DNA of 49,394 nt from an uncultured Verrucomicrobia subdivision 3 bacterium. GTDB lineage: Bacteria > Verrucomicrobiota > Verrucomicrobiia > Limisphaerales > UBA8199. The notes under the pieces were generated by a model that saw only the letters and a list, made by a program, of their open reading frames with translations, was not told the origin of the DNA and searched no databases. The stretch covers positions 1 to 49,394 of the forward strand of contig CAIWMU010000105.1 of NCBI GenBank assembly GCA_903913865.1, given 5' to 3'. The position numbers were made by a program, and so were the translations under genes. The stretch's first letter is position 1. Each line of letters begins with the position of its first letter. This document shows, piece after piece, positions 10,408-17,481 of this stretch.

Positions 10408-10433
10408 GTCCGGGTCAAAATCCGGTTCCGTCG

Positions 10434-10462
10434 TTGCCGTTCCTGTTAATGGGTTGTATAAT
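10434..10462 (+). promoter_or_regulatory. Sigma-70-type promoter before the desaturase gene
   Basis: TTGCCG at 10434-10439 and TATAAT at 10457-10462 are separated by exactly 17 bp. The -10 box is a perfect match and the -35 matches four of six. It would start transcription near 10469, inside the long nested palindrome, about 60 nt before the desaturase ATG. Confidence 0.7.
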
Positions 10463-10517
10463 ACATCCTGCTTGAAGCACCATTCCGGTGTCTTGAGCAG
10501 GATGCCAGCAACCCATT
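10448..10517 (+). promoter_or_regulatory. Seventy-nucleotide nested palindrome in the desaturase leader
   Basis: Three nested pairs of arms: AATGGGTTG (10448-10456) with CAACCCATT (10509-10517); CATCCTGCT (10464-10472) with AGCAGGATG (10496-10504); CACC (10478-10481) with GGTG (10487-10490). The two long pairs are perfect 9-mers. The -10 box lies in the internal loop between the outer and middle arms. RNA begun upstream would fold into one long hairpin ending 10 nt before the ATG at 10528. RNA begun at the local promoter would contain only the middle and inner parts. No T-run follows, so it does not look like an intrinsic terminator. Confidence 0.7.
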
Positions 10518-10527
10518 TGCAATAACG

Positions 10528-11616
10528 ATGAACGATGTCCCGGGATTTACCCCCCTACACCCTGCAGGTTCCAGCCTCCCTGATTCCCGGCAGACCACGA
10601 TTTCCAAACCACCCACTTCCAACAGCCGGAACTGGAGGGATATTGTGGCGAAGTATCAGATCCCTGCCCCCTGGCGGAGCACCTGGCAGGCGATCAATAG
10701 TTTCGGCGGCTTCATCCTTTCGTGGTGCCTCATGTATTGGAGCATCCCCATTTCCCTCTGGATCACCCTCCCCCTCGCCGTGCTGGCGGGTGGATTCGTG
10801 GTCCGGGTGTTCATCATTTTTCACGATTGCGGGCACGGCTCCTTTTTTAAGTCCCGGCTGGTGAATGACATCCTTGGCACCCTCGCCGGAGTGGTTACCT
10901 TCACCCCTTACTTTCATTGGAGATGGGAACACTCCGTGCACCATGCCTCTGCGGGGAATCTGGATCGCCGTGGGACGGGCGACGTCTGGACTTTGACGGT
11001 CCAGGAATACCTCAAAGCCTCCCGTTGGAAGCGTTTTACCTACCGCCTTGTCAGGAATCCGGTGATTTTGTTCATCATCGCCCCGCTGTTATTGTTCCTC
11101 GTCCGGGAGCGTTTTCCCACGCGTGGTGCGGGTCGGCGTGAGCAGCTTTCGGTCTATGGGACAAACATACTCCTGGCCTTGTATGCGCTGATGATGGGCG
11201 GGCTCTTTGGCTGGAAAATGTGGATTCTACTCCAGCTGGTGGTCCTCACGGTGGCAGCCTCTGCAGGGGTCTGGCTCTTCTACGTGCAGCACCAGTTCGA
11301 GGGGGTCTACTGGCAGCGCCACGAAAACTGGGATTATCAGGAAGCCGCGCTTCAGGGCAGCAGCTTCTATAAACTGCCGCGAATCCTCCAGTGGTTTTCA
11401 GGGAACATTGGCTTTCACCACATCCACCATCTCAGCCCGAGGATTCCCAATTACAATCTGGAAAAGTGCCACAACGCCGAACCGCTCTTCCAAACCGTCA
11501 CACCGGTCACCCTGCTATCCAGCTTGAGGACGATGAATCTTCGCCTCTGGGATGAGCAGGAGCAACGGTTGGTGGGGTTCGGCGCGCTGCGTCGCAGACG
11601 CGCCGAACCCAACTGA
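10528..11616 (+). CDS. Membrane fatty acid desaturase
   Basis: An integral-membrane di-iron enzyme of 362 residues that introduces a double bond into acyl chains of membrane lipids, using electrons from a ferredoxin or similar donor. The three histidine boxes are complete: HDCGH (99-103), HSVHH (135-139) and HHIHH (297-301). Hydrophobic spans lie at about 57-97, 115-130, 178-192 and 212-255. The segment FYVQHQFEGVYW before the last box is typical of the bacterial DesA/omega-6-like group. Regiospecificity cannot be read directly. It has its own promoter and structured leader, consistent with regulation separate from infC. There is no clear Shine-Dalgarno before the ATG. Confidence 0.92.
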   Translation: MNDVPGFTPLHPAGSSLPDSRQTTISKPPTSNSRNWRDIVAKYQIPAPWRSTWQAINSFGGFILSWCLMYWSIPISLWITLPLAVLAGGFVVRVFIIFHDCGHGSFFKSRLVNDILGTLAGVVTFTPYFHWRWEHSVHHASAGNLDRRGTGDVWTLTVQEYLKASRWKRFTYRLVRNPVILFIIAPLLLFLVRERFPTRGAGRREQLSVYGTNILLALYALMMGGLFGWKMWILLQLVVLTVAASAGVWLFYVQHQFEGVYWQRHENWDYQEAALQGSSFYKLPRILQWFSGNIGFHHIHHLSPRIPNYNLEKCHNAEPLFQTVTPVTLLSSLRTMNLRLWDEQEQRLVGFGALRRRRAEPN

Positions 11617-11631
11617 AATCATCCGAACGGA

Positions 11632-12492
11632 CTACTTCGCCTGGCCGTAGGCCCGGACGAAATCGATGCACTTGGTGACGTCAGGCACGCTGTTGTCCCA
11701 GTTGTATTCGTATTCGATCGAGATGTTGCCACTGAATCCCTGGGCCTTCAGCTCATCCAGGCAGCCCTTGATGTTCGCCACGCCTTCGCCGTAGGGAACG
11801 TCATGGCTCTCGCCGAATGCCAGCTTGTCCTTCAGGTGCGCGCTGACGATGCGACCCTTCAGGATGCGCAACCCTTCAACCGGGTTCAGCCCCGAGGTGC
11901 ACCAGTGCCCGGTGTCCGCTGCGGCTCCAATGCGTGAATCCCTGCCAACCAGCACGCCCGCGATGTAGAGGGGATTCCAAACCTTGTAATCCGCCTTGCC
12001 GAACGAGCCCGGGTGATTATGGAACCCGACACGGATGTCATATTCCTTCACCATCTTCTCAATCATGTTGATCGATTGAACAGATTCGGTAGTGATGATC
12101 GGAATGCCCATCTTTTTGGCGAACTCAAACACCTTGCGGGCCGCCGCCTCGTCTTCGGGAATCGAGACCACCCCGTAGTTCACGGCCTTCATTCCATGCG
12201 CCTTGAGTTTGGCCTGAACCTTCGCCAGCACCTCCGCGGAGGCATCATGGTCGATCTTCAGCGTGGGTTCCTCCTTGCTGAGCTTCTGACCCGGATAGAA
12301 CTCAATGACCTTGCCCCCGGCCTGGGCGGTCTTCTCAATCGCCTCAAAGGCGGTAAAGCGGTTGAAGGTGTAGGCTTGGCAACCGATCGCAAACCCGCCG
12401 GTCTTGAACTCGTCGGGAATGGATTGGGCAATGGCCACAGGCATCGCGAACGCAAACGCGAGGGCTGCGGAGAGTAGGACTTTGTTTTTCAT
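11632..12492 (-). CDS. Secreted sugar phosphate isomerase/epimerase-like TIM-barrel protein
   Basis: A 286-residue protein beginning MKNKVLLSAALAFAFAMPVAIAQ when the two parts MKNKVLLSAALAF and AFAMPVAIAQ are read together, a clean signal peptide cleaved after about residue 23. The mature part is an AP-endonuclease-2 / xylose-isomerase-like barrel: AIGCQAYTFNRFTAFEAIEK, then VGFHNHPGSF, AAADTGHW, VSAHLKDK and ISIEYEYNWDN carry the usual metal-binding His, Asp and Glu positions. Exported members of this family are frequent in Verrucomicrobia and Planctomycetes and are thought to act on sugars in the periplasm. The frame extends to 12690, but the signal peptide fixes the start at 12492. It converges on the desaturase gene with a 15-bp gap. 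Confidence 0.88.
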   Translation of the reverse strand: MKNKVLLSAALAFAFAMPVAIAQSIPDEFKTGGFAIGCQAYTFNRFTAFEAIEKTAQAGGKVIEFYPGQKLSKEEPTLKIDHDASAEVLAKVQAKLKAHGMKAVNYGVVSIPEDEAAARKVFEFAKKMGIPIITTESVQSINMIEKMVKEYDIRVGFHNHPGSFGKADYKVWNPLYIAGVLVGRDSRIGAAADTGHWCTSGLNPVEGLRILKGRIVSAHLKDKLAFGESHDVPYGEGVANIKGCLDELKAQGFSGNISIEYEYNWDNSVPDVTKCIDFVRAYGQAK

Positions 12493-12821
12493 TAGCTTCG
12501 ATGGTTTGTTGATGTTTGCTGCCTGCCATTTAACACACACTGACCCCTGCGGAAACAAGAAAATCTCCGCCACACAGAAAATGTTCGCCCCGGTCGTGGT
12601 GGACCCATCAATTTCCTTGAACTTTTCGCTCGCTCGCGCATGGCAAATCTTGCTAATACCCTTCTGTTGCATGCGGCATCGAATCAACAAGCGTCATCTC
12701 GCGGTCTCCCGGCACGGATGTCTGTTCCCTGTGGGATCCGATGCAACGGACGCCCTCAAAGCCCCCTCAATCCGCAGGCGGTGAGCCGATCCACCAACAA
12801 TCCACAACCTCCATTACCCGT
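12493..12821. other. Divergent intergenic region
   Basis: A 329-bp non-coding stretch between two divergent genes, so it must hold both promoters. A weak candidate for the minus-strand gene is a TTGTTT / TGTTAA pair about 17 bp apart, near 12527-12556. I see no strong plus-strand promoter, terminator or repeat. The open frames here are short and unlike any family. Confidence 0.4.
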
Positions 12822-13715
12822 GTGAACTCACAAATCTCGAACCTTGAATCCCCCTCCCGCATCACCTTTCTGGAGGGGCCGGGCGAGTTGCCCATGCTTG
12901 AAGTCTCCACTCCCTGGAGCACCGCGGAGATCTTTCTGCACGGAGCGCACGTGACCCGCTTTAAAAAGCACGGGGATGCCCCCCTGCTCTTTATGAGCCA
13001 GTGCAGCCGGTTCCAACAGGGATCCCCCATCCGGGGAGGAATCCCCATCATCATCCCCTGGTTCGGCTTCCGCGAGGGATTGGGCCAGCATGGAATCGCC
13101 CGGACACGGGCCTGGGAATTAAGGGACATCCGTTGCTCCCGGGAGGGAACTGTCACCGTCCGATTCTCCCTGCCGCAATCTCAGGAGGCCTCCACATTCC
13201 CTCCATTTCAGGCGGAATACAGTGTTTCGATTGGCGCGACTCTGGACCTCTCTTTGGAGGTTCGGAACCAATCCGCCGATCAGGTGCTCCCGCTGGAGAA
13301 TTGCCTCCACACCTACTTCGAAGTCGGCGATTCCACCACGATCACCATCACGGGACTTAAAGGATCGAAATACCTCGATCAGGTCGAGCAGTTCGCGCGA
13401 AAGGTTGATTCAGAAGATTCCATCCGGATCGGCAGCGAGGTGGATCGTCTCTATCTGGACACCGCAGCAACGGTGGAAATCAACGACCCGCAGCTCGGCA
13501 GGGTCATCCGCGTGGAGAAGAGTGGATCGGCATCCACGGTGGTCTGGAATCCGTGGGTGGAAAAATCCCGGCGCATGCCGGATTTCGGCGATGAGGAATT
13601 CCAGCGCATGGTTTGCGTGGAATCCGGCAACGTGGCGGACAACACCCTTCAGATCGCCCCGTTGGAAAAATCTGTGCTGCAAGTCCGTCTGGTCAGTTCC
13701 CGGTTGGGGGCCTAA
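12822..13715 (+). CDS. D-hexose-6-phosphate mutarotase-like aldose epimerase
   Basis: A galactose-mutarotase-fold enzyme of the YeaD type that interconverts alpha and beta anomers of glucose 6-phosphate. Conserved segments are GAHVTRFKKHGDAPLLFMS, SPIRGGIPIIIPWFG, HGIARTRAWE, LENCLHTYFEVGD, VVWNPWVEKSRRMPDFGDEE and CVESGNV, which match the family from end to end. The frame is open back to 12741, but GTG at 12822 gives 297 residues, close to the 294 of YeaD; the true start is uncertain. Its stop codon TAA (13713-13715) is interlocked with the TAG of the convergent gene (13712-13714). Confidence 0.88.
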   Translation: MNSQISNLESPSRITFLEGPGELPMLEVSTPWSTAEIFLHGAHVTRFKKHGDAPLLFMSQCSRFQQGSPIRGGIPIIIPWFGFREGLGQHGIARTRAWELRDIRCSREGTVTVRFSLPQSQEASTFPPFQAEYSVSIGATLDLSLEVRNQSADQVLPLENCLHTYFEVGDSTTITITGLKGSKYLDQVEQFARKVDSEDSIRIGSEVDRLYLDTAATVEINDPQLGRVIRVEKSGSASTVVWNPWVEKSRRMPDFGDEEFQRMVCVESGNVADNTLQIAPLEKSVLQVRLVSSRLGA

Positions 13716-14206
13716 TCGCCCTGGGGCTTTTTCCTGGCCTCAAGACCGCTGAAATTTCCCTCCTCGCAGCAGGAGACAAACTGCTCGGTAGCACTCTTCA
13801 ACTTCTCCCATCGGGCCCGGATTTGCTTGGCCTCCTTGGTGGTGATCTGGTTGTCCCCGGCAGCCGTGGCCACCACCGCCAACAGATCGGCAAATTCCTG
13901 AACGACCTGGTTCGTGGCCGGGATGAGATACTCCGGGTGCGGGTGGGTGCTCTTCGGGTTCAAGATGAAGAACCCGCCTGCGTGCTGGCAGACCCATTGG
14001 ACAAGGCGCCGATCCTGAGTGCAGCGCATCAGCGCTTCGATCCGGTCCAGGGGGTTCGTGCTGCCGCTGCCGGCAGCGGGATCGGGCGGCTCTGACCACT
14101 TGTAGATCATGGACAGGGAAAGCCCCATCCCGGCAGCCACCTGCTTGGGGCTGCACTCCTGAAACACTTCCCGGAGAAGTTCGTGCGATTGCATGGGCCG
14201 CATCAT
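13712..14206 (-). CDS. Small helix-turn-helix protein resembling phage CII-like regulators
   Basis: A 164-residue basic protein. The N-terminus (LREVFQECSPKQVAAGMGLS followed by LSMIYKWSEP) reads as a helix-turn-helix in which a Lys-Gln-Val-Ala helix precedes a recognition helix. This resembles the Phage_CP76/CII-type regulator family. The middle part (RRLVQWVCQHAGGFFILNP) and the C-terminal helical region (about 100-150) lack recognisable domains. It lies 50 bp downstream of the URO-D gene on the same strand and could be the last gene of that cluster. It shares four bases with the convergent mutarotase gene. There is no other phage gene in the window, so a chromosomal regulator is as likely as a prophage relic. 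Confidence 0.7.
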   Translation of the reverse strand: MMRPMQSHELLREVFQECSPKQVAAGMGLSLSMIYKWSEPPDPAAGSGSTNPLDRIEALMRCTQDRRLVQWVCQHAGGFFILNPKSTHPHPEYLIPATNQVVQEFADLLAVVATAAGDNQITTKEAKQIRARWEKLKSATEQFVSCCEEGNFSGLEARKKPQGD

Positions 14207-14256
14207 TGTGAAACCCGGCCCATCTGTCCAGCCCGGAGGCTCAAGCGGTTCACTCT

Positions 14257-15270
14257 TTACGGCGCATGATGGCGGGCGTATTCACACAGGGCCCGCAGGT
14301 TTTCCGGCGGTGTATCCCTCGGCACCTCGCAACCGGCACCCACGATAAACCTCGAGCCTGCCTGCCGATGGCACTCCGCAGCCACCTGCGTGACCAGCTC
14401 GGGAGTCCCATTCCGCAGAATCGTCACCGGGTTCATGTTGCCCAGCAAAATCTGGCCCGGGGCCGCCTGCTGGCGCGCATCGGAGAGGGCTGCCAGCGAA
14501 TCAAGATCCACCACCTCGCATCCCAGGCTGCCCATCCCTTTCAGAATCCGCCGGGTATTTCCGCAAATGTGCAACCGAACTCTTCCACCCATGGCGTGAA
14601 TCCCGTCCACTAACTGCTTCTCATACGGCCACACGAACTCCTCGTAAATCTGCGGACCGACCAGCGATGCTGCCGCATCCCCCATGCCGATCATATCGGC
14701 TCCCGCCTGGATCTGCTCCCGCGCAAACCGTAACTCCATCTCCACAACGAACGCGAAAAGATCCTTCACGAACACGGGATCATCAAAGAAATCGGTCATC
14801 AGCGTGTTGATGCCCCTCAGGTCGGAGGCCTCGGCGATCGGTCCTTCCACCCACCCTTCCACCATCTTTTCATTCCCAACCCGTTCCTTGAACAGGCCAA
14901 TCGCCCGGATGCCATTGTGCATCCGCCCGCCCCCCAGGGGATCGGGGATCTTGAGGGTGGCAAGGGTGGTTTTTTCTGTCAGCAGTGCCTGGTCCTCCAG
15001 GATGGCCACCGGCTGGTTCTCAAAGTATTCAATCGCGGCCCCGCAATCCGCCGCCTCCCGCGCCGGATCGGACATCGTGTTCACGTAGTCGAACCCGTAG
15101 GTTTCGGCCACATGAATCTGCCCCTCCACCAGCACCCGGTAATCGGTGCAATAATCCCGATACCTTGCCCCGATCCCCTGGCAGGCCAGCATCATCGTGA
15201 TGGGCATCAGGGGGAGCCTGTCCACAGGCTGACCTGCAATGTGGGCCAGCACACGTTCTCTCGAGTTCAT
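14257..15270 (-). CDS. Uroporphyrinogen decarboxylase-family corrinoid methyltransferase (MtaA/CmuA-like)
   Basis: A 337-residue TIM barrel of the URO-D superfamily. The zinc ligands of the methyltransferase branch are present: His234-x-Cys236 in RLHICGN and Cys314 in VGAGCEVPRDTP. The heme-pathway HemE arginine motif is not seen, so a methyl transfer role is favoured. Enzymes of this branch move methyl groups between a corrinoid protein and a thiol, or from a methylated substrate to the corrinoid. The start MNSRERVLAHIAG at 15270 is the family-typical one; the frame reaches 15285. It lies in a cluster with a corrinoid protein and a homocysteine methyltransferase but is separated from them by a 51-bp palindrome. 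Confidence 0.85.
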   Translation of the reverse strand: MNSRERVLAHIAGQPVDRLPLMPITMMLACQGIGARYRDYCTDYRVLVEGQIHVAETYGFDYVNTMSDPAREAADCGAAIEYFENQPVAILEDQALLTEKTTLATLKIPDPLGGGRMHNGIRAIGLFKERVGNEKMVEGWVEGPIAEASDLRGINTLMTDFFDDPVFVKDLFAFVVEMELRFAREQIQAGADMIGMGDAAASLVGPQIYEEFVWPYEKQLVDGIHAMGGRVRLHICGNTRRILKGMGSLGCEVVDLDSLAALSDARQQAAPGQILLGNMNPVTILRNGTPELVTQVAAECHRQAGSRFIVGAGCEVPRDTPPENLRALCEYARHHAP

Positions 15271-15287
15271 AAAATCATGGAGCAAAT

Positions 15288-15338
15288 GGGGTCAGTCCTC
15301 ACTTTTGACAGTAACTGTCAAAAGTGAGGACTGACCCC
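15288..15338. repeat. Perfect 25-bp inverted repeat with one-base loop
   Basis: The left arm at 15288-15312 (GGGGTCAGTCCTCACTTTTG then ACAGT) is the exact reverse complement of 15314-15338, around a single A. It lies between two minus-strand genes. No T-run follows on either strand, so it is not a classical terminator. The GGGGTCAG...CTGACCCC ends resemble REP-type palindromes mobilised by RAYT (TnpA-REP) enzymes, by recollection only. No RAYT gene is in the window. Confidence 0.9.
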
Positions 15339-15353
15339 TTTGCGGCGGGATTC

Positions 15354-16226
15354 CTAGCCCAGAAGCTGCTTCCGCACGGCGGCGATGAAGGCAGGACTGG
15401 TTCCGCAGCATCCCCCCACAAAGGAGGCTCCCGCTTTTACAAGCTCAGGGATCTGCGAGGCAAAATCATCCGAAGAGGTCCGATAGGAAGCCACGCCGTC
15501 CACCATCTCCGGCAGCCCGGCGTTCGCCTTGGCCCAGATCGGCACCTTCACTACAGCATGCATGCGGCGGCAGATCGGAATGAACCCGGCGATCCCCTGA
15601 CCGCAGTTCGCCCCGACAACATCCGCACCGGCCTCCACCAGAGCTGCCGCTGCAGCCTCCGGGGTTGCCCCCATCATCGTGCGGTCCTTGTCCTTGCCGC
15701 TGTCGAAAACCATGCAGGCAACCACAGGTAGACCGGTCAGCCGGGCCGCTTTAACAGCGAGGCAGGCCTCCTCGATCTCCGCCATCGTCTCGACCACGAG
15801 ACCGTCCGCGCCGCCCTCTGCCAGAGCATTCGCCTGCTCCGTGAATGCCGCCAGCACCTGCTCCGGCGTCACGTCACCGCTCATCAGCAGCAAACCGGTG
15901 GGACCCATGGAGGCAAAAACCTTCGCAACCCCGCCCGCAGCCTGCTTGGAAATGGCCGCCCCCCGGCGGTTCAACTCAACGGCCCGGGACTCCAGCCCGT
16001 GGGCCGCCAGACGGATCCGGTTGGACCCGAACGTATTTGAGAGGATCACCCTGCTTCCCGCTGCCACATAGGCCTGTGCCACCTCAAGAACCCGCTCCGG
16101 ATGATCGACATTCCACTGGTCGGGAAATTCCCCCACGGCAAGACCGCGTGCCTGCAACTGTGTTCCCCAGGCGCCGTCCGTCAGAACCGGGCCGGACGCC
16201 AACAACTCCGTCAACAGTGGATGCAT
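15354..16226 (-). CDS. Homocysteine S-methyltransferase family protein
   Basis: A 290-residue protein equal to the N-terminal module of cobalamin-dependent methionine synthase. It contains LTDGAWGTQLQARG, NTFGSNRIRL, and the zinc-binding cysteines Cys208 (GANCGQG) and Cys273-Cys274 (GGCCGTSP). Members transfer a methyl group to homocysteine, or act on other thiols or methylated donors. It starts 11 bp after the corrinoid protein, so the two form an operon and probably a functional pair: a MetH split into free modules. It lacks the folate-binding, cobalamin and reactivation domains of full MetH. Confidence 0.9.
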   Translation of the reverse strand: MHPLLTELLASGPVLTDGAWGTQLQARGLAVGEFPDQWNVDHPERVLEVAQAYVAAGSRVILSNTFGSNRIRLAAHGLESRAVELNRRGAAISKQAAGGVAKVFASMGPTGLLLMSGDVTPEQVLAAFTEQANALAEGGADGLVVETMAEIEEACLAVKAARLTGLPVVACMVFDSGKDKDRTMMGATPEAAAAALVEAGADVVGANCGQGIAGFIPICRRMHAVVKVPIWAKANAGLPEMVDGVASYRTSSDDFASQIPELVKAGASFVGGCCGTSPAFIAAVRKQLLG

Positions 16227-16237
16227 GGGTTCCTAAA

Positions 16238-16873
16238 TCAGGCGGCTACCGCCCGTTTCGCCAGCGCAACCGCGCCGACAGCATTCTCGCTATAGCCATC
16301 CGCGCCGATTTCATCAGCATATTTCTGCGTGATCGGTGCGCCACCAATCAAAACCTTCACCTTGTCCCGCACGCCGGCCTTTTTCAAAGCCTCGATCGTC
16401 GTCCGCATCGCGGGCATGGTGGTGGTCAGCAGCGCCGACATCGCCACGATGTTCGCCTGCCGGGTGTTGATTACTTCGATAAACTTCTCCGGCGGGACAT
16501 TGACACCCAGATCAATCACCTCAAAGCCACCACCTTCCAGCAGGGAGGCCACAAGATTCTTGCCAATGTCATGGAGATCCCCCTTCACGGTGCCGATCGC
16601 CACCCGACCCACCGGCTTGTCGCCCCGGGCCACCAGCAGCGGGCGGATCACTTCCAGTGCCGCCTTCATCGCGCGGGCTGAGATCAGCAACTCCGGCACA
16701 AAATATTCATTCGCCTCAAATCGGCGACCCACCTCATCCATGGCGGGCACCATGTAATCATTCACGAGTTGCAGGGGATCGACCCCGTCAGCAAGGGCCT
16801 GCTGGGTGATGGCCAGAGAAGACTTCGCATCTCCGCTCACAACAGCGTCATACAGCAGTTTCGGATCAGGCAT
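16238..16873 (-). CDS. Corrinoid (cobalamin-binding) methyl-carrier protein
   Basis: A 211-residue shuttle protein of the MtaC/MtbC/MetH-module type. A helical cap domain (about 1-85, with NEYFVPELLISARAMKAAL) precedes a Rossmann B12 domain. The base-off cobalamin signature is GDLHDIGKNLV with Asp99, His101 and Gly104, followed by VIDLGVNVPPEKF and VLIGGAPIT. It carries the methyl group as methylcobalamin between partner methyltransferases. It is the first gene of the cluster on the minus strand. No cobalamin riboswitch was recognised upstream, and no corrinoid reductive activator (RamA-like) is in the window. Confidence 0.93.
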   Translation of the reverse strand: MPDPKLLYDAVVSGDAKSSLAITQQALADGVDPLQLVNDYMVPAMDEVGRRFEANEYFVPELLISARAMKAALEVIRPLLVARGDKPVGRVAIGTVKGDLHDIGKNLVASLLEGGGFEVIDLGVNVPPEKFIEVINTRQANIVAMSALLTTTMPAMRTTIEALKKAGVRDKVKVLIGGAPITQKYADEIGADGYSENAVGAVALAKRAVAA

Positions 16874-17481
16874 GGTTTTCCTTTTTTATGGTTCTGTTCC
16901 ACAACTTTTATTCCTTCCCTGCCCCCCGGTCAATTCATTTCGGCAACACTTGCAAACTACAATTCTAAGAACCACTTAAGGAGTCGCGAGTCTGGATATC
17001 TCCCTTATCGATCTGTTGGTTGAAATCAGGAAGGTCCCGGCTCAACCCGATGAAGCTCATCCACCCATCGATCCTTCTCACATTCATCCAGCAGGCATCT
17101 CCGCTTCCATCAAGGAGTGATGCCCGGTTAGAAATGGGCGCGATTGATTTCATGAGTAGAGCCACTGGAATCTGCCGGAACCCTCCGAAAGTCAGTTCCA
17201 AGGGTGTGCTATCACCGTAGCCGGGAATGATCTTCAAATTTCACAGATTTCCGCAGATGGGAGATGGTCCACTTCCCGGGATCTGCGCTCATCTGCCGCA
17301 TCTGCGGATTCTCCCCATGGGAAGGCCATTGCAAGGGAGCTGAACGATCTAAATGATTTACATCATCCCGGTGGCTTTCTAAGCTCTGGGATCATTGAAT
17401 TCAGATCCGGAGGAACTGTGGCGTTGCCGGACTGATGCTGCTTTAGAGGTTGGTTACGCCGCAAAAAGCCGGGTAAAACTG
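16874..17481. other. Divergent intergenic region with a dispersed repeat
   Basis: A 608-bp gap between the minus-strand corrinoid cluster and the arabinose genes. It holds copy A of a dispersed repeat (17238-17316). A 90-codon minus-strand frame (16965-17237) starts with TTG, lacks a ribosome binding site and resembles nothing I know, so it was not called. The promoters for both flanking operons must lie here, but no convincing -35/-10 pair was found. Confidence 0.5.
17238..17316. repeat. Dispersed repeat, copy A
   Basis: A 79-bp segment built from inverted CAGAT / ATCTG words (CAGATTTCCGCAGATGGG at the left, ATCTGCCGCATCTGCGGATT at the right). It aligns along most of its length with 48777-48854. 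It can fold on itself, as the two ends are roughly complementary. Confidence 0.75.

Noticed and set aside
13712-14206. Prophage remnant around the CII-like gene
   Set aside because: No other phage gene, integrase or attachment repeat is present nearby; a single regulator is not enough.
16874-17030. Cobalamin riboswitch before the corrinoid operon
   Set aside because: The leader is short and I could not find the conserved B12-box or a matching set of stems.
16965-17237. Ninety-codon minus-strand frame in the corrinoid-ara gap
   Set aside because: TTG start, no ribosome binding site, no resemblance to a family, adjacent to a repeat.
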